Assembly (NCBI RefSeq): GCF_024464595.1
Contig: NZ_JANHAW010000002.1
Coordinates: 1-64,000 of the forward strand
From: Halobellus litoreus
Lineage (GTDB): Archaea > Halobacteriota > Halobacteria > Halobacteriales > Haloferacaceae
Reading direction: 5' to 3'
DNA length: 64,000 nt
Below the pieces are notes generated by a model that saw nothing but the letters and a program-made list of their open reading frames with translations, was not told where the DNA came from and made no database searches. The first letter of the stretch is position 1; each line of letters starts with the position of its first letter. Of this stretch, positions 52,988-62,626 are shown in pieces. The position numbers were made by a program, and so were the translations under genes.

Positions 52988-54216
52988 ACGTGCCCGACCG
53001 GGTCCGTGCCGTCCTGAAACGACTGGCCGGGGCCTCGGCGACCGAGCGGATCCTGATCAGCACCGCTGCACTCGTGCTCTCGATTCTCGTCGGCGCCGTG
53101 CTCGTCCTCATCGCGGGCCGGATGACGACGTGTACGGCCAGCGAGGCGGTGTACTACTTCGGTACCGGCTTCTGCTACGACCCCGTTGTCGTCTTCGATC
53201 GGCTGTTCCTCGGGGCGCTGGGCGACCCCCTCAGCGGCGGGTGGTCGCCCGACGGGCAGTTCTCGGTGACGCTCCGGGAGACGACGCTGCTCCTCTTTAC
53301 GGGGCTCTCGGTAGCGCTGGCGTTCCGAGCGGGCATCTTCAACATCGGCACGCAGGGCCAGATGGTCGTCGGCGCCCTGGCGACCGCGCTCGGCGTCCTC
53401 TGGGTCTCGCCGCTGGTCTCGGGCGTCGTCGGCACGGTGCTTCTGGTCCCGTTCGGCGTGCTCGTCGGAGCCGTCTTCGGCGGCCTCTACGGCGCGATTC
53501 CCGGACTCCTGAAGGCGTACGCCGACGCCAACGAGGTCATCACGACGATTATGCTCAACTTCATCGCCACCGGGGTCACGCTGTATCTCGTCAGCGGGGC
53601 GTTCAAAGACCCCGAGAGCGCGGCGAACCAGACGGTCCCGCTGCCTGAGTACGCGCAGTTTCCAACGCTCTTCTTCGGCGGTCGGCAGGACTTCTCGCTC
53701 GTCGCCCTCGCCTTCGGCGTCGTCGCGGTCGGCGGGCTGTACTACCTGCTCGAACACACGGCCTTCGGCTACGACGTCCGGACGAGCGGGATCCAACCCG
53801 ACGCTGCGGAGTACGGCGGCGTCGACGCCGCTCGAACCATCGTCGCCAGTCTCACGCTCTCCGGGGCGCTGGGCGGGATCGCGGGGGCGATGTACGTGAT
53901 GATGATCCTCGGGACGTTCCAGACGGGGCTCCCCGACTACGGCTTCGACGGCATCACGGTCTCGATCCTCGCCGGCAACAACCCCCTCGGCGTCGGGATC
54001 GCGGCGCTGCTCTTCGGCGTGCTCAAGAGCGGGACGACGGTCGTCCAGTTCGCGACGGACGTCCCGCCGCAACTCGTCGGCGTCCTCCGCGGGCTCATCA
54101 TTCTCTTCGTGGCGATGCCGGAGTTCTTCAGGCTCGTCGGCAAGCGGGTGACGGACACGGGATCGAAGGTCGTCGCCACCGACGGCGGCCGTCCGGACGG
54201 TGATTCCGATGAGTGA
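52984..54216 (+). CDS. ABC importer permease (BPD_transp_2)
   Basis: A 410-residue membrane permease with about nine helices and the motifs FRAGIFNIGTQGQMVVGAL and ANEVITTIMLNFIATGV typical of nucleoside-type permeases. It starts with GTG overlapping the ATPase stop (52984-52987). It pairs with the following permease. Confidence 0.93.
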   Translation: MNVPDRVRAVLKRLAGASATERILISTAALVLSILVGAVLVLIAGRMTTCTASEAVYYFGTGFCYDPVVVFDRLFLGALGDPLSGGWSPDGQFSVTLRETTLLLFTGLSVALAFRAGIFNIGTQGQMVVGALATALGVLWVSPLVSGVVGTVLLVPFGVLVGAVFGGLYGAIPGLLKAYADANEVITTIMLNFIATGVTLYLVSGAFKDPESAANQTVPLPEYAQFPTLFFGGRQDFSLVALAFGVVAVGGLYYLLEHTAFGYDVRTSGIQPDAAEYGGVDAARTIVASLTLSGALGGIAGAMYVMMILGTFQTGLPDYGFDGITVSILAGNNPLGVGIAALLFGVLKSGTTVVQFATDVPPQLVGVLRGLIILFVAMPEFFRLVGKRVTDTGSKVVATDGGRPDGDSDE

Positions 54217-55309
54217 GGCCCCCGAGAGGTCGGACGCGGCGTCCGAGCCCGAATCCGCGCCCGAGAGCGGCTTTTTCGAGCAGTACTCGGCGCGCGCGCT
54301 GACGGCGGGGGTCACGGTCGCGGCGATCGTCGCGCTGCTTCTCGGCGGCTGGCTCTTTCCGGACTCGATCGTCGGCACCTTCGCGGACGTCCTCACGAGC
54401 GAGAACACGCTCTCGGCGGCGCTTCGACTCTCCGTTCCGATCGCCTTCGCGGCGCTCGGCGGGATCTTCTCGGAGAAGTCCGGCGTGATCAACATCGGGC
54501 TCGAAGGACTGCTCATCATCTCGGCGTTCACCGCGATCTACGTCACCGACGTCACGGGCGGGGTCTGGATCGGTTTCGGCGGCGGCATCCTCGCGAGCAC
54601 GCTGCTCGCGCTGCTCTTCGCCGTGGTCACGATCGAGTTCCGCGCGGACCAGATCATCGCGGGGCTTGCGGTCTGGCTCATCGCGCTCGGCCTCGCGCCC
54701 TTCGCCTCGCAGGTCATCTACGGCGGTCCCAACACGCCGACGGTCCCGACGCCCGGAGCCATCTCGGTGCCGGTGCTCGCCGAAATCCCGTTCTTCGGCG
54801 CCCTCTTCTCCGCGTCGCCCTCGGTCTACCTGCTCTTCCTGGCGGTCGGTCTCTCGTGGTACGTCTTCGAGCGGACGACGTTCGGTCGCTGGGTCCGCGC
54901 CAGCGGCGAGAACCCGAAGGCGCTCGACACCGCGGGCGTGAGCGTCGCTCGCGTCAGGTACGCGGCGGTGCTCCTCTCGGGCGTCCTGGCCGGGATGGGC
55001 GGCTCGGCCCTGTCGCTCGACCTCGGGCAGTTCACCGGCAACGGCCCGACGATGGTCAACGGGAAGGGGTTCATCGCCATCGTGGCGTACCTGTTCGGCA
55101 ACTACAACCCGATCGGCGCGTTCCTCTCGACGATGCTGTTCGCCGGCCTCGACGCGATGCAGACCGTTCTTCAGTTGCAGGGAATCGGCATCCCCCGACA
55201 GCTCATCCGGATCACGCCGTTCGTGGTCGTGATCGTCGTCCTCGCGCTCGTCGGGCGGACGCGGATCCCCGAGGCCGCGGGCGAGCACTACGAGTCCGGT
55301 GAGGAGTGA
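54209..55309 (+). CDS. ABC importer permease (BPD_transp_2)
   Basis: A 366-residue membrane permease with the family motif GVINIGLEGLLIIS and about nine helices; the second half of a heterodimeric nucleoside-type channel. I chose the ATG at 54209 (MSEAPERSDAA), preceded by GGTGAT (54199-54204). A GTG 9 bases upstream is possible. It overlaps the first permease by 8 bases. Confidence 0.92.
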   Translation: MSEAPERSDAASEPESAPESGFFEQYSARALTAGVTVAAIVALLLGGWLFPDSIVGTFADVLTSENTLSAALRLSVPIAFAALGGIFSEKSGVINIGLEGLLIISAFTAIYVTDVTGGVWIGFGGGILASTLLALLFAVVTIEFRADQIIAGLAVWLIALGLAPFASQVIYGGPNTPTVPTPGAISVPVLAEIPFFGALFSASPSVYLLFLAVGLSWYVFERTTFGRWVRASGENPKALDTAGVSVARVRYAAVLLSGVLAGMGGSALSLDLGQFTGNGPTMVNGKGFIAIVAYLFGNYNPIGAFLSTMLFAGLDAMQTVLQLQGIGIPRQLIRITPFVVVIVVLALVGRTRIPEAAGEHYESGEE

Positions 55310-55400
55310 CCTCAGGTGGTTCGGGTCGCCTTTCGATCCGATTCCGGCGGCGGCGGCCGAGGGATAAAGAGTTTTCCGCTCGCACGCGAGAGACGGAACG

Positions 55401-56774
55401 ATGAGTACCTCCCACGAGTACGACGTCGTCGTCGTCGGTGCGGGGACGGCCGGCTGCTACGCGGCGGCCACCGTCGCCCGCGAGGGCCTCGACGTCGCGA
55501 TCGTCGAGCGGAAATCCGCCGAGGAAGCCGGACACATCGCCTGCGGCGACGCGTTGAAGGGCGCGGACGCGTTCCCCGAATCGATCCCGAAGTCGCAGAT
55601 CGAAGCGTCCTTCACGAACACGGGCGTCGATCACGGCCGCTTCGAGATCCCCCAAGAGGACACCGTTCTCGACATCCCCGTCCCCGGCGAACTCGCCGTC
55701 ATCGACCGCTGGGAGTACGGTCGGCTGATCATCGAGGGCGCGGAGCGCGCCGGCACCGACTTCTACTACGACACGGTCGTCCAGGACGTCCGCCAGGACG
55801 ACGACGGCACCGTAACGGGCGTCCGCGGCAGGCGGAACGGCGACGTCGTCGAGTTCAGCGCGGACGTCGTCGTCGACGGCGCGGGGTCGCTGTCGATTCT
55901 TCAAGATAAGACCGACTTCTCGAACTCCCGCTTCGACACGAACGTCTCCTACTCGCAGTTCTGTTCGGCCTACAGAGAGATCGTCGAAGTGCCCGAACCC
56001 GTCGAGTGGGACGACGCGCTCGTGTTCAAACCGACCGAACGCGCGGCGGGGTACCTCTGGTACTTCCCCCGGACGGAGACGACGATCAACGCCGGCCTCG
56101 GCTTCCAGATGAACGAGGAACCGATGAAACTCGTCGAAGACCTGAAACGGGACCTCACGACCCGCCCGGAGTTCGAGGGCGCGGAGGTGAAAGACAAGCT
56201 CGGCGCCGCGCTGCCGACGCGTCGACCGTACGACTCGGCGGTCGCGGACGGCTTCGTCGCCGTCGGCGACGCCGCCGGTCACGTCAACCCCACGACGGGA
56301 GGCGGCATCGCCGGCGCTGCCTACGCCGGCACGTACGCCGGCGAACAGGCCGTTCGCGCCATTTCCGAGGGCGACGTCAGCGAGGCGTCGCTGTGGCACT
56401 ACAACGAGCGCGTGATGGATCACTTCGGCGCGCGCTACGCCGGTCTCGACGTCTACAACGTGCTCTCGACCGCCGTCGACGTCGACGACCTGATGGGTCT
56501 CTTGGCCTCGCTGCCGGGCGAGAAACTCGCCGAGGCCCTGTACTCGGGGACGACCTCCTTCGGTCCGACGCTGCTGGCGAAGACGGCGAAGGAGTCCTTC
56601 GGCTACTGGGGACAGATCCTGAACTTCTATAGAACGAAGAACCTCGCGGACGACCTGATGGAACACTACGCGCGCTACCCGCGCCGTCCAGAGGCGCTCG
56701 GCGTCTGGCAGGCGCAGCGCGACGCCCTGATGGACGACATCTACGAGGTCACCGGCGCGGAACCGAAGTACTGA
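55401..56774 (+). CDS. Geranylgeranyl reductase family flavoprotein
   Basis: A 457-residue FAD protein related to digeranylgeranylglycerophospholipid reductase, which saturates archaeal isoprenoid lipid chains. Motifs include VVVGAGTAGCYAAATVA (FAD), ACGDALKG (the substrate-region Cys/Gly block), YLWYFPR and the second FAD site VAVGDAAGHVNPTTGGGIAGA. Several paralogues exist in haloarchaea, so a role on lipids, quinone tails or carotenoids is possible. The TATA-like GGGATAAAGA (55361-55370) is 27 bases from the probable start of transcription. Confidence 0.92.
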   Translation: MSTSHEYDVVVVGAGTAGCYAAATVAREGLDVAIVERKSAEEAGHIACGDALKGADAFPESIPKSQIEASFTNTGVDHGRFEIPQEDTVLDIPVPGELAVIDRWEYGRLIIEGAERAGTDFYYDTVVQDVRQDDDGTVTGVRGRRNGDVVEFSADVVVDGAGSLSILQDKTDFSNSRFDTNVSYSQFCSAYREIVEVPEPVEWDDALVFKPTERAAGYLWYFPRTETTINAGLGFQMNEEPMKLVEDLKRDLTTRPEFEGAEVKDKLGAALPTRRPYDSAVADGFVAVGDAAGHVNPTTGGGIAGAAYAGTYAGEQAVRAISEGDVSEASLWHYNERVMDHFGARYAGLDVYNVLSTAVDVDDLMGLLASLPGEKLAEALYSGTTSFGPTLLAKTAKESFGYWGQILNFYRTKNLADDLMEHYARYPRRPEALGVWQAQRDALMDDIYEVTGAEPKY

Positions 56775-56959
56775 CCCGGCCGCGTTTCGGCTGTTTCGTT
56801 GCAGGCGCGAATGGACACCCTCAGCGCCCCGTGAGACCCACGGCGTCGACCCGCAGTTCGTGAGCGGGGAGCGTGTCCTCGTGACCGGTGGCCTGCTGGA
56901 TCCTCACTTCGTCGGTATCGCTCTTTCCGGACGTAGTTGGGTGAGGCCGAAGCAGTAGA

Positions 56960-57373
56960 CTAGCCGACGCGCCGTTTGAGGGCGAACAGGTACTTCGAAT
57001 CGGCGATCCAGTCGTCGAGGGTCCCTTCCGTGATGTTCCCGGAGGAGTACACGCGCCCGTCCTCGAAGGCGATGACGTGCGTCGGCCACGGGCGGGACGG
57101 TTCCCAGCAGAACGCGATGCCCGTGCCCTCGCGCCCCTGTGCGACCATCCAAGACGCCGCGACGAGCGAGTAGTCCTCGCAGTCGCCGGTGCCCCGGGAG
57201 ACGGTTTCCGCTGGCCGCTGGGCGAAGTCGCGAAAGCCGTTCCAGGGGTCCTCCGTCCACTCGTAGGTCGACTCTGACCACTGCTCGAAGTCGAACTCCG
57301 CCCAGAACGGATCGCGGTCCACGTAGCGGTTCGGAAACAGATACGTGAGGGGCGTCCATCGGCGTAGACGCAT
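56960..57373 (-). CDS. Transglutaminase-like domain protein
   Basis: A 137-residue protein with a cysteine-protease/transglutaminase-like core: the nucleophile Cys in RGTGDCEDYSLVAASW and the His in WPTHVIAFEDGRVY, followed by an Asn/Asp-containing strand. It has no signal peptide. Haloarchaeal short versions of this fold have no defined substrate. The start at 57373 gives MRLRRWTPLTYLFPNR. It is divergent from the next gene. Confidence 0.75.
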   Translation of the reverse strand: MRLRRWTPLTYLFPNRYVDRDPFWAEFDFEQWSESTYEWTEDPWNGFRDFAQRPAETVSRGTGDCEDYSLVAASWMVAQGREGTGIAFCWEPSRPWPTHVIAFEDGRVYSSGNITEGTLDDWIADSKYLFALKRRVG

Positions 57374-57500
57374 ATGGCTAGGTCACTCCCCGAACGAATA
57401 GCTATGTCGCTGCGAGCGACGGCCCGTTTCCGGAGAGCGTTCCAATGCCTCCAGAAACCGCCGGCGTAGTTTATGATAACCGGGCGCAAACGTCTTCGCA

Positions 57501-58475
57501 ATGGTCACGGTCACGGACACGCCGCCGCCGCCGATTCAGCGCGACGAGGACGCACTCTCTACGGCCCTCGACGAAGCGATTCCGCCCCGAATATACGACC
57601 GGAACCTCCTGATCGCGACGTGGAACGTCCGCGCGTTCGGCGGCCTCACCCGAAAGTGGGTGTCCGATGCCGACGATACCCCGAAGCGAGATTTACAGTC
57701 GATTCGTGTCATCGGCGAGATCCTCCGGCGTTTCGACGTCGTGGCCCTGCAGGAAGTCCGGGGCAACCTCGAGGCGCTCCGCGAGACGCTCGCATTTCTC
57801 GGCTCGGACTGGGGACTCATTCTGACCGACGTCACACGGGGCGCGCCCGGTAACGACGAGCGCCTCGGGTTCCTCTTCGACCAGCGAAAGGTCCAGATCA
57901 GCGGTCTCGCTGCCGAACTGGTGGTGCCCCGCGAGGAACTGGACGATATCGGTCCCGACGCCCTCCAGCGGCAGTTCGCCCGCACGCCGTATGCAGTGAG
58001 TTTCCGCTGTGGCGACGAGAGCTTCGTGCTCGTGACGCTCCACGTGCTCTACGGCGACTCCGCGACTGAACGGACCGGAGAGCTCCGAGCCATCGCAGCG
58101 TGGCTCGACCGATGGGCCCGCGACAGCGACGCGTGGGACCACAACTTCATCGCGCTGGGGGATTTCAATATCGACCGGATGGGCGACGAGCGCTACGACG
58201 CGTTCACCTCCACCGGCCTGCACGTTCCGGCGGACCTCCATCGGGTCCCGCGAACGCTGTTCAGCGACCCGGACAACCCGAACAAGCAGAAGTTCTACGA
58301 CCAGATCGCGTGGTTCACGGAGGCTGACAGTCGCCCCGCACTCTCGCTCGCGCACGAGCGGAGTGGCTACTTCGATTTCAGGGACGCTGCGCTCCCGCGT
58401 CGCGATCTGAGCGACTTTCAGCTCTCCTGGCGAATCTCCGACCATTACCCGCTCTGGTCGGAGTTCAGCCTCTGA
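57501..58475 (+). CDS. Endonuclease/exonuclease/phosphatase family protein
   Basis: A 324-residue soluble DNase I-like hydrolase. Motifs: ATWNVRAFGG (Asn), VALQEVRGN (Glu), VTLHVLYGD (His), ALGDFNIDRMGD (Asp, Asn) and ISDHYPLWSEF (Asp, His). These give the full metal-dependent catalytic set; the substrate may be DNA, a phosphoinositide-like lipid or another phosphodiester. A TATA element GTTTATGATA (57469-57478) lies 27 bases before the ATG at 57501. Confidence 0.92.
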   Translation: MVTVTDTPPPPIQRDEDALSTALDEAIPPRIYDRNLLIATWNVRAFGGLTRKWVSDADDTPKRDLQSIRVIGEILRRFDVVALQEVRGNLEALRETLAFLGSDWGLILTDVTRGAPGNDERLGFLFDQRKVQISGLAAELVVPREELDDIGPDALQRQFARTPYAVSFRCGDESFVLVTLHVLYGDSATERTGELRAIAAWLDRWARDSDAWDHNFIALGDFNIDRMGDERYDAFTSTGLHVPADLHRVPRTLFSDPDNPNKQKFYDQIAWFTEADSRPALSLAHERSGYFDFRDAALPRRDLSDFQLSWRISDHYPLWSEFSL

Positions 58476-58572
58476 CCGTCGAGGGTGAGCGCGGGCCGTC
58501 CCCCCCATCGAGAGAACTGCTTGTAATACAGTTCTATCGAGAATTCCGGTGACGACCGTGCCAGCACCCCGG

Positions 58573-60282
58573 TCAGAAGTATCGCTCGAGGATCCTGTCG
58601 GCCGTTCGAGCAGCGAGCGCCTGGCCCGTGTTCGTCGGGTTCGCACCGCCGACGCCGTTGGACAGTGCGGAGTGGTCGGCGACGAACAGCCGTTCGACGT
58701 CGTACGCCTCGCAGGTCTCGTCGACCACCTTCCCCATCCGCATCGTGCTGTGAACGTGGAGTGCCGTGGGCGGGGAATCGGAACGATGAACGTGGGCGGC
58801 ACCCGCCTCGCGCAGGATTTCGGCGGCGATTTCGGCGAGTTCGTCGCGGCGCTGCCGGTCGCCCCGACTGGGCTCGTAGTTCACGAGCGGGATCGGGCCG
58901 TGTTCGTCCGGAAGCGCCTCCGAGACGGTCACGCCGTTGCGCTTGTGCGGCCGGTCGTCGCTCACGACGAGGATCTGGAGCATCCGTCGGTAATCGGAAA
59001 GGAGGCGCTTGAGTTCCGCTCCCGCGAGTCGGCCCATCGTATCCCAGGGGGCGTCGTCGGGGTCGTTCTGGAAGGCGAACCCGGACGCGCTGGCACCGAA
59101 TCCCAGGATTGCACCGATGCCGGGACCGGTTCCAACCGTCTGGAGCATACCGAGGCCGGGGTAATCGAAGCGGGCGGCGATGTCTTGTCCCTGATGCTGG
59201 TCGACCGTCCGCTTGCCGAGGATTCCCTCGAGGTCGGCGGCGTCCCACAGCCCCATCACGTTGTCACCGAAGTGGATGGTCAGCCCGCGACCCACCCACT
59301 CGTTCCGCGGGAGATCCGTGTTCAGCCACAGCCGCGGCGTCTCGATGGCTCCCGCAGCGAGGATGACAACCTCCGCCTCGACGGACTCCGTGCGTCCAGT
59401 CCACGTGTCGCGGAAGGCGACGCCAGTCGCCGTGGGTGAATCGTCCAGGGCAGTCTCGGTCCGAACGTCCGTGACGAAGGCGTTCGGCCGAATCGTCACG
59501 TTGCCCGTGCGCAGCGCCGCGGGCACGAAACTGACGTTGCTCGCGCGCTTCGCCTTCTCTTCGTAGGGTGCCCCTCGCGGGTGGGGATTCCCGGCGATGT
59601 TCCCCAGCGCCAGGGTGTCGCCCCGGACCTCCGGGTAAGTGAAGCCCCCATCGTGCCCGGCGTCCACGTGGAGTTTCGCATCCGGCGGTCTGATGGCGTT
59701 CGGCTGGGGGCGGTAGCCCGGACCGGTGACGTTGTAGTCGTCGATGAACTCCCACCCGGCTCGGGCGGCACCGCGGAAGAACAGTTCCTCCTTGGCGGTG
59801 ATCGGCGCGGGCGTCACCTCGCACAGCTCCTCGACCTCCCGGTAGTAGGGGAGCAGGTCGGCGTAATCGATCGGCCAGTGGCCCTGCTCGTCGATGGACG
59901 CGGGATAGGCCCGCGGATGACAGCCGGTGTAGTGGAGGGTCGTCCCGCCGACGCCCGCACACTGGAGGATAGCGCCGTCTCCCGGGAACTTCCGAAACCA
60001 GAAGCCCCGCTCGTGGTCCGCCGGGCCGAAGAGCAGTTTGTTTATCATCTCGAACTCACGGGTGGTGAACTGCTCATCCAGAAGATCACCACTCAAATCG
60101 GCTGTACTCGAAGAGGCTTCGCCGCCGGGTTCCTCGTTGGGTTTGGGCCACTGCTCGTTACCGTAGAACGGCCCCGCTTCGAGCAGGAGCACGGACAGGC
60201 CGGCCTCTCCGAGTTTCCAGGCCGCGACCGGACCGTCACCACCTGCGCCGACAACGACCGCATCGTAGCTCTCGGCGACCAT
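58573..60282 (-). CDS. GMC-type oxidoreductase
   Basis: A 569-residue FAD-dependent glucose-methanol-choline-family oxidoreductase. It has VVVGAGGDGPVAAWKL (dinucleotide fold), LLLEAGPF, the FAD-binding CAGVGGTTLHYTG, ILAAGAIETPRL, and the C-terminal STMRMG and ADHSALSNGVGGANPTNT. It probably oxidises an alcohol or sugar and passes electrons to the membrane. The start at 60282 lies 2 bases after the stop of the gene at 60285-61190, which encodes its probable small subunit. No signal peptide is seen on either protein. Confidence 0.92.
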   Translation of the reverse strand: MVAESYDAVVVGAGGDGPVAAWKLGEAGLSVLLLEAGPFYGNEQWPKPNEEPGGEASSSTADLSGDLLDEQFTTREFEMINKLLFGPADHERGFWFRKFPGDGAILQCAGVGGTTLHYTGCHPRAYPASIDEQGHWPIDYADLLPYYREVEELCEVTPAPITAKEELFFRGAARAGWEFIDDYNVTGPGYRPQPNAIRPPDAKLHVDAGHDGGFTYPEVRGDTLALGNIAGNPHPRGAPYEEKAKRASNVSFVPAALRTGNVTIRPNAFVTDVRTETALDDSPTATGVAFRDTWTGRTESVEAEVVILAAGAIETPRLWLNTDLPRNEWVGRGLTIHFGDNVMGLWDAADLEGILGKRTVDQHQGQDIAARFDYPGLGMLQTVGTGPGIGAILGFGASASGFAFQNDPDDAPWDTMGRLAGAELKRLLSDYRRMLQILVVSDDRPHKRNGVTVSEALPDEHGPIPLVNYEPSRGDRQRRDELAEIAAEILREAGAAHVHRSDSPPTALHVHSTMRMGKVVDETCEAYDVERLFVADHSALSNGVGGANPTNTGQALAARTADRILERYF

Positions 60283-60284
60283 CG

Positions 60285-61190
60285 TCACTCGGGATAGGGT
60301 TCCGTGTAGTCGCTCGTGTCGTACTCGTTCTCCCGGAACGATCCGGGCTGACGGGTTATGCGAACCGGTGAGGCGGCGTCCGAGTCGATGGTCGTCCACG
60401 TTTCGCCGTCCCCGAGCGTCCCGTCGTCGGTCCCGATGTATCCGCGGAGCGCGGCGTATCCGTCCGCGAAGCCGGGAAACCCGGTCTGCCGCCAGCTCTG
60501 GACGGCGGCCGGATCGTTGGGGTGAACGCGCTCGCTCGGGGGCTGTGTGAACTCGTCGTAGCCCTGCCACTCGCTGTAGTAAATCATCTCCGTGAACCCG
60601 ACGACGAGCTGGCCGACGAGGCCGGCATCGAACTCGAACAGGTCGTCGACGCCGGGCGTGACCGAGAGTTCGAACTCATCGAGAATAGAGATGGCTCGCA
60701 GCCGGTCCTTGGAGGACAGCTTCGAGAACGTCCCGGCCGCGTCCCGGACCGCTTCCGGCGACGCCTCGCCCGGGTCGAGGAGCGACACTGGCCGGTCCGG
60801 GCTCGGCTCAGACTCGTTCTCGCTGCGGTCACATAGCGCTAGCGCCGCAAAGTCGAGCGCGTGTGCGATCGGGTCGGCCAGCTGGATATTGCCGTGCGGG
60901 CCGACGTGCGGGAGGCCTAACTGGAACCCGTCGTCGACGTACGTGACGACGAACTCGTCGAGGGCGATCGCCAGCCCACCCGGGACGTGTTCGTCACCGA
61001 TCTCTGAGCCGAGCGCCGGCGTCTCGGGCAGGACCGCGTCCGTAACGGCCCGGAACGTCACCTCTGTGTGGTGGTCGACGTCCGACCCGAGGCCGATCGT
61101 CTCGAGAGCCACCTCACGAAGTGAACTCACGGCACGCCAGAGGGCGTCTATCCACCGGACGAGTTGACCGAGTTTGCCGCGTGTTCCCAT
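60285..61190 (-). CDS. Probable GMC oxidoreductase partner (gluconate-dehydrogenase subunit-3-like)
   Basis: A 301-residue protein preceding the GMC gene with a 2-base gap. The FRAVTDAVLPETPAL segment and the later EMIYYSEWQGYDE and PGFADGYAALRGY regions resemble the gluconate 2-dehydrogenase subunit-3 family, which partners GMC enzymes. A usual Tat signal is absent; instead there is an amphipathic N-terminus. The start at 61190 is 27 bases from an AT-rich TATA element (minus strand, 61211-61222). The match is by pattern and neighbour, so moderate confidence. Confidence 0.75.
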   Translation of the reverse strand: MGTRGKLGQLVRWIDALWRAVSSLREVALETIGLGSDVDHHTEVTFRAVTDAVLPETPALGSEIGDEHVPGGLAIALDEFVVTYVDDGFQLGLPHVGPHGNIQLADPIAHALDFAALALCDRSENESEPSPDRPVSLLDPGEASPEAVRDAAGTFSKLSSKDRLRAISILDEFELSVTPGVDDLFEFDAGLVGQLVVGFTEMIYYSEWQGYDEFTQPPSERVHPNDPAAVQSWRQTGFPGFADGYAALRGYIGTDDGTLGDGETWTTIDSDAASPVRITRQPGSFRENEYDTSDYTEPYPE

Positions 61191-61287
61191 ACGACGCTAT
61201 GGGGGACAAAAGTAATAATTTTTGCTGATAGATAGGGAGAGACGATCGTCCGGTGTCGAGACCGGATCGAGAACGGCTCATTCACGA

Positions 61288-61542
61288 TCAGTCGTGCCGC
61301 CCCGACTCGGACGTCAGTTGAGTCGCTCGACGGAACCCGAGAGTCAGTAGCACCCAGCCCGTCACGCCGGTCGCGAGAAAGTCGAGGGGCCAGTGCCAGG
61401 GATACGGCGACGGCGGGTCTCGAACGTGCTTGAGCGGAGCCCTGAGAACGGGAATATACCAGAATAGATACGCGAGAAGGTAGAACCCGCCGATGATCAT
61501 CCAGAGCCAGTCGGTGCGCCGGAGCCAGGTTTGAACGGACAT
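61288..61542 (-). CDS. Small membrane protein
   Basis: An 84-residue protein with two hydrophobic helices (about 12-32 and 53-68) and an HWPLDFLATG motif between them. I chose the ATG at 61542 (MSVQTWLRRTDWLW), because the upstream frame is Arg-rich and overlaps the next gene. A minus-strand GCTTAGG (61565-61571) lies at promoter distance. The function is unknown. Confidence 0.7.
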   Translation of the reverse strand: MSVQTWLRRTDWLWMIIGGFYLLAYLFWYIPVLRAPLKHVRDPPSPYPWHWPLDFLATGVTGWVLLTLGFRRATQLTSESGRHD

Positions 61543-61565
61543 ATTCGATCCATCGCACCGCGTCC

Positions 61566-62231
61566 CTAAGCCTCTTTGCCGGAACGAGCGACCCGACCGC
61601 GCCGTGAGCAGAACCGCCAGACGGCGTAGCCCGCGGCGACCAGCGCGAGCGCGAGAAGCGCGAACCGGACGGATCGCTGTCCGTCCTCGCCAGACTGGCG
61701 GCCTATGGACGCGGTGGCCCGCCACGCGAGCGGGCGGGCGGCGACGTACTCCTCGACGGTGGCACCCTCGACGACCTCGAAGGTGGTCGATCCGAGCGAG
61801 TCGAAGGGAGCGAGAAGCGACTCCATTACGTCAACGAACCGCTCTGCGTCGGCAGTGGAGTCCCACTCGTAGAGTTCGAGATACGCTCCCGATTGCTCCC
61901 CCGCGAGCCAGAGCTTCCGTCTGAAGCCGGGCAGACCCAAAAAGAACGGTGTCGCGACGTTCGCGACCGGCGCGAACAATACCTCACGGAGCCCCGCTGC
62001 CGCCTCGCGTTGTGTCACGTCGATCCGAAAGACGAGGACGGCTGGCTCCTCGACCGCGTCCGCCCGAGCCGCCCGGAGTGTAGTCTCTCGATAGACCGAG
62101 AATCGATCGCCGTCCTGCAGTTCGAGGACGTACCCCAGTCGGTCGTGAGGGAACCGAACGTCGCCGGCGAGAAAATATCGGATAGAGTGGACGGCCGCCC
62201 CTGCGAGCGTGAACGCGTGTTGGATCTTCAT
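61566..62231 (-). CDS. Hypothetical protein with C-terminal membrane helix
   Basis: A 221-residue protein. The body (about 20-170) alternates strands and helices and could be a dimeric alpha-beta barrel; KLWLAGEQSGAYLELYEWDS is a distinctive segment. It ends in a membrane helix (about 189-207, VRFALLALALVAAGYAVW) and a basic tail. I do not recognise the family. It is on the same strand as the genes at 60285-61542 and could be part of that group. Confidence 0.72.
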   Translation of the reverse strand: MKIQHAFTLAGAAVHSIRYFLAGDVRFPHDRLGYVLELQDGDRFSVYRETTLRAARADAVEEPAVLVFRIDVTQREAAAGLREVLFAPVANVATPFFLGLPGFRRKLWLAGEQSGAYLELYEWDSTADAERFVDVMESLLAPFDSLGSTTFEVVEGATVEEYVAARPLAWRATASIGRQSGEDGQRSVRFALLALALVAAGYAVWRFCSRRGRVARSGKEA

Positions 62232-62626
62232 AGCGGACCTTCCGGCCGGCGGCCCGACCGGAGTCGACCGATTGATTCGGGCTACAGCTACAAATAATCG
62301 CGCACACCAGATGTCGATAGTCTAACTAGACAGATAGTTGAACGATACGGCGTTCCTCATCTCGCCGAAACGATGCTCGTCTCCCTTCGAAGGAGTGACC
62401 GAACGACCGCGAACCCGACTTCAGGGACAAGGCCGGTCATCGAGCCGCGACATCGATTGAGAACCGGCGAACGGCGACACGAGGGCCAGTCGCACCTACA
62501 CGAGCGCCGGCGGCCTTCTCGCGAATCGTCCCGGAGTACCCATCGTACTTCTCACATTCTTTCCACTCACAAACACGTGACTGATCGGAAAGTTTTATGC
62601 TATGCGGTAACATACTTATAAGGGTT
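62232..62626. promoter_or_regulatory. Divergent intergenic region
   Basis: About 395 bases without a gene. It holds a short palindrome GTCTAACTAGAC (62320-62331), AT-rich elements for the leftward gene near 62291-62298, and at the right a TATA-like TTTTATG (62593-62599) about 30 bases before the ATG at 62627. Nothing else was recognised. Confidence 0.5.
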
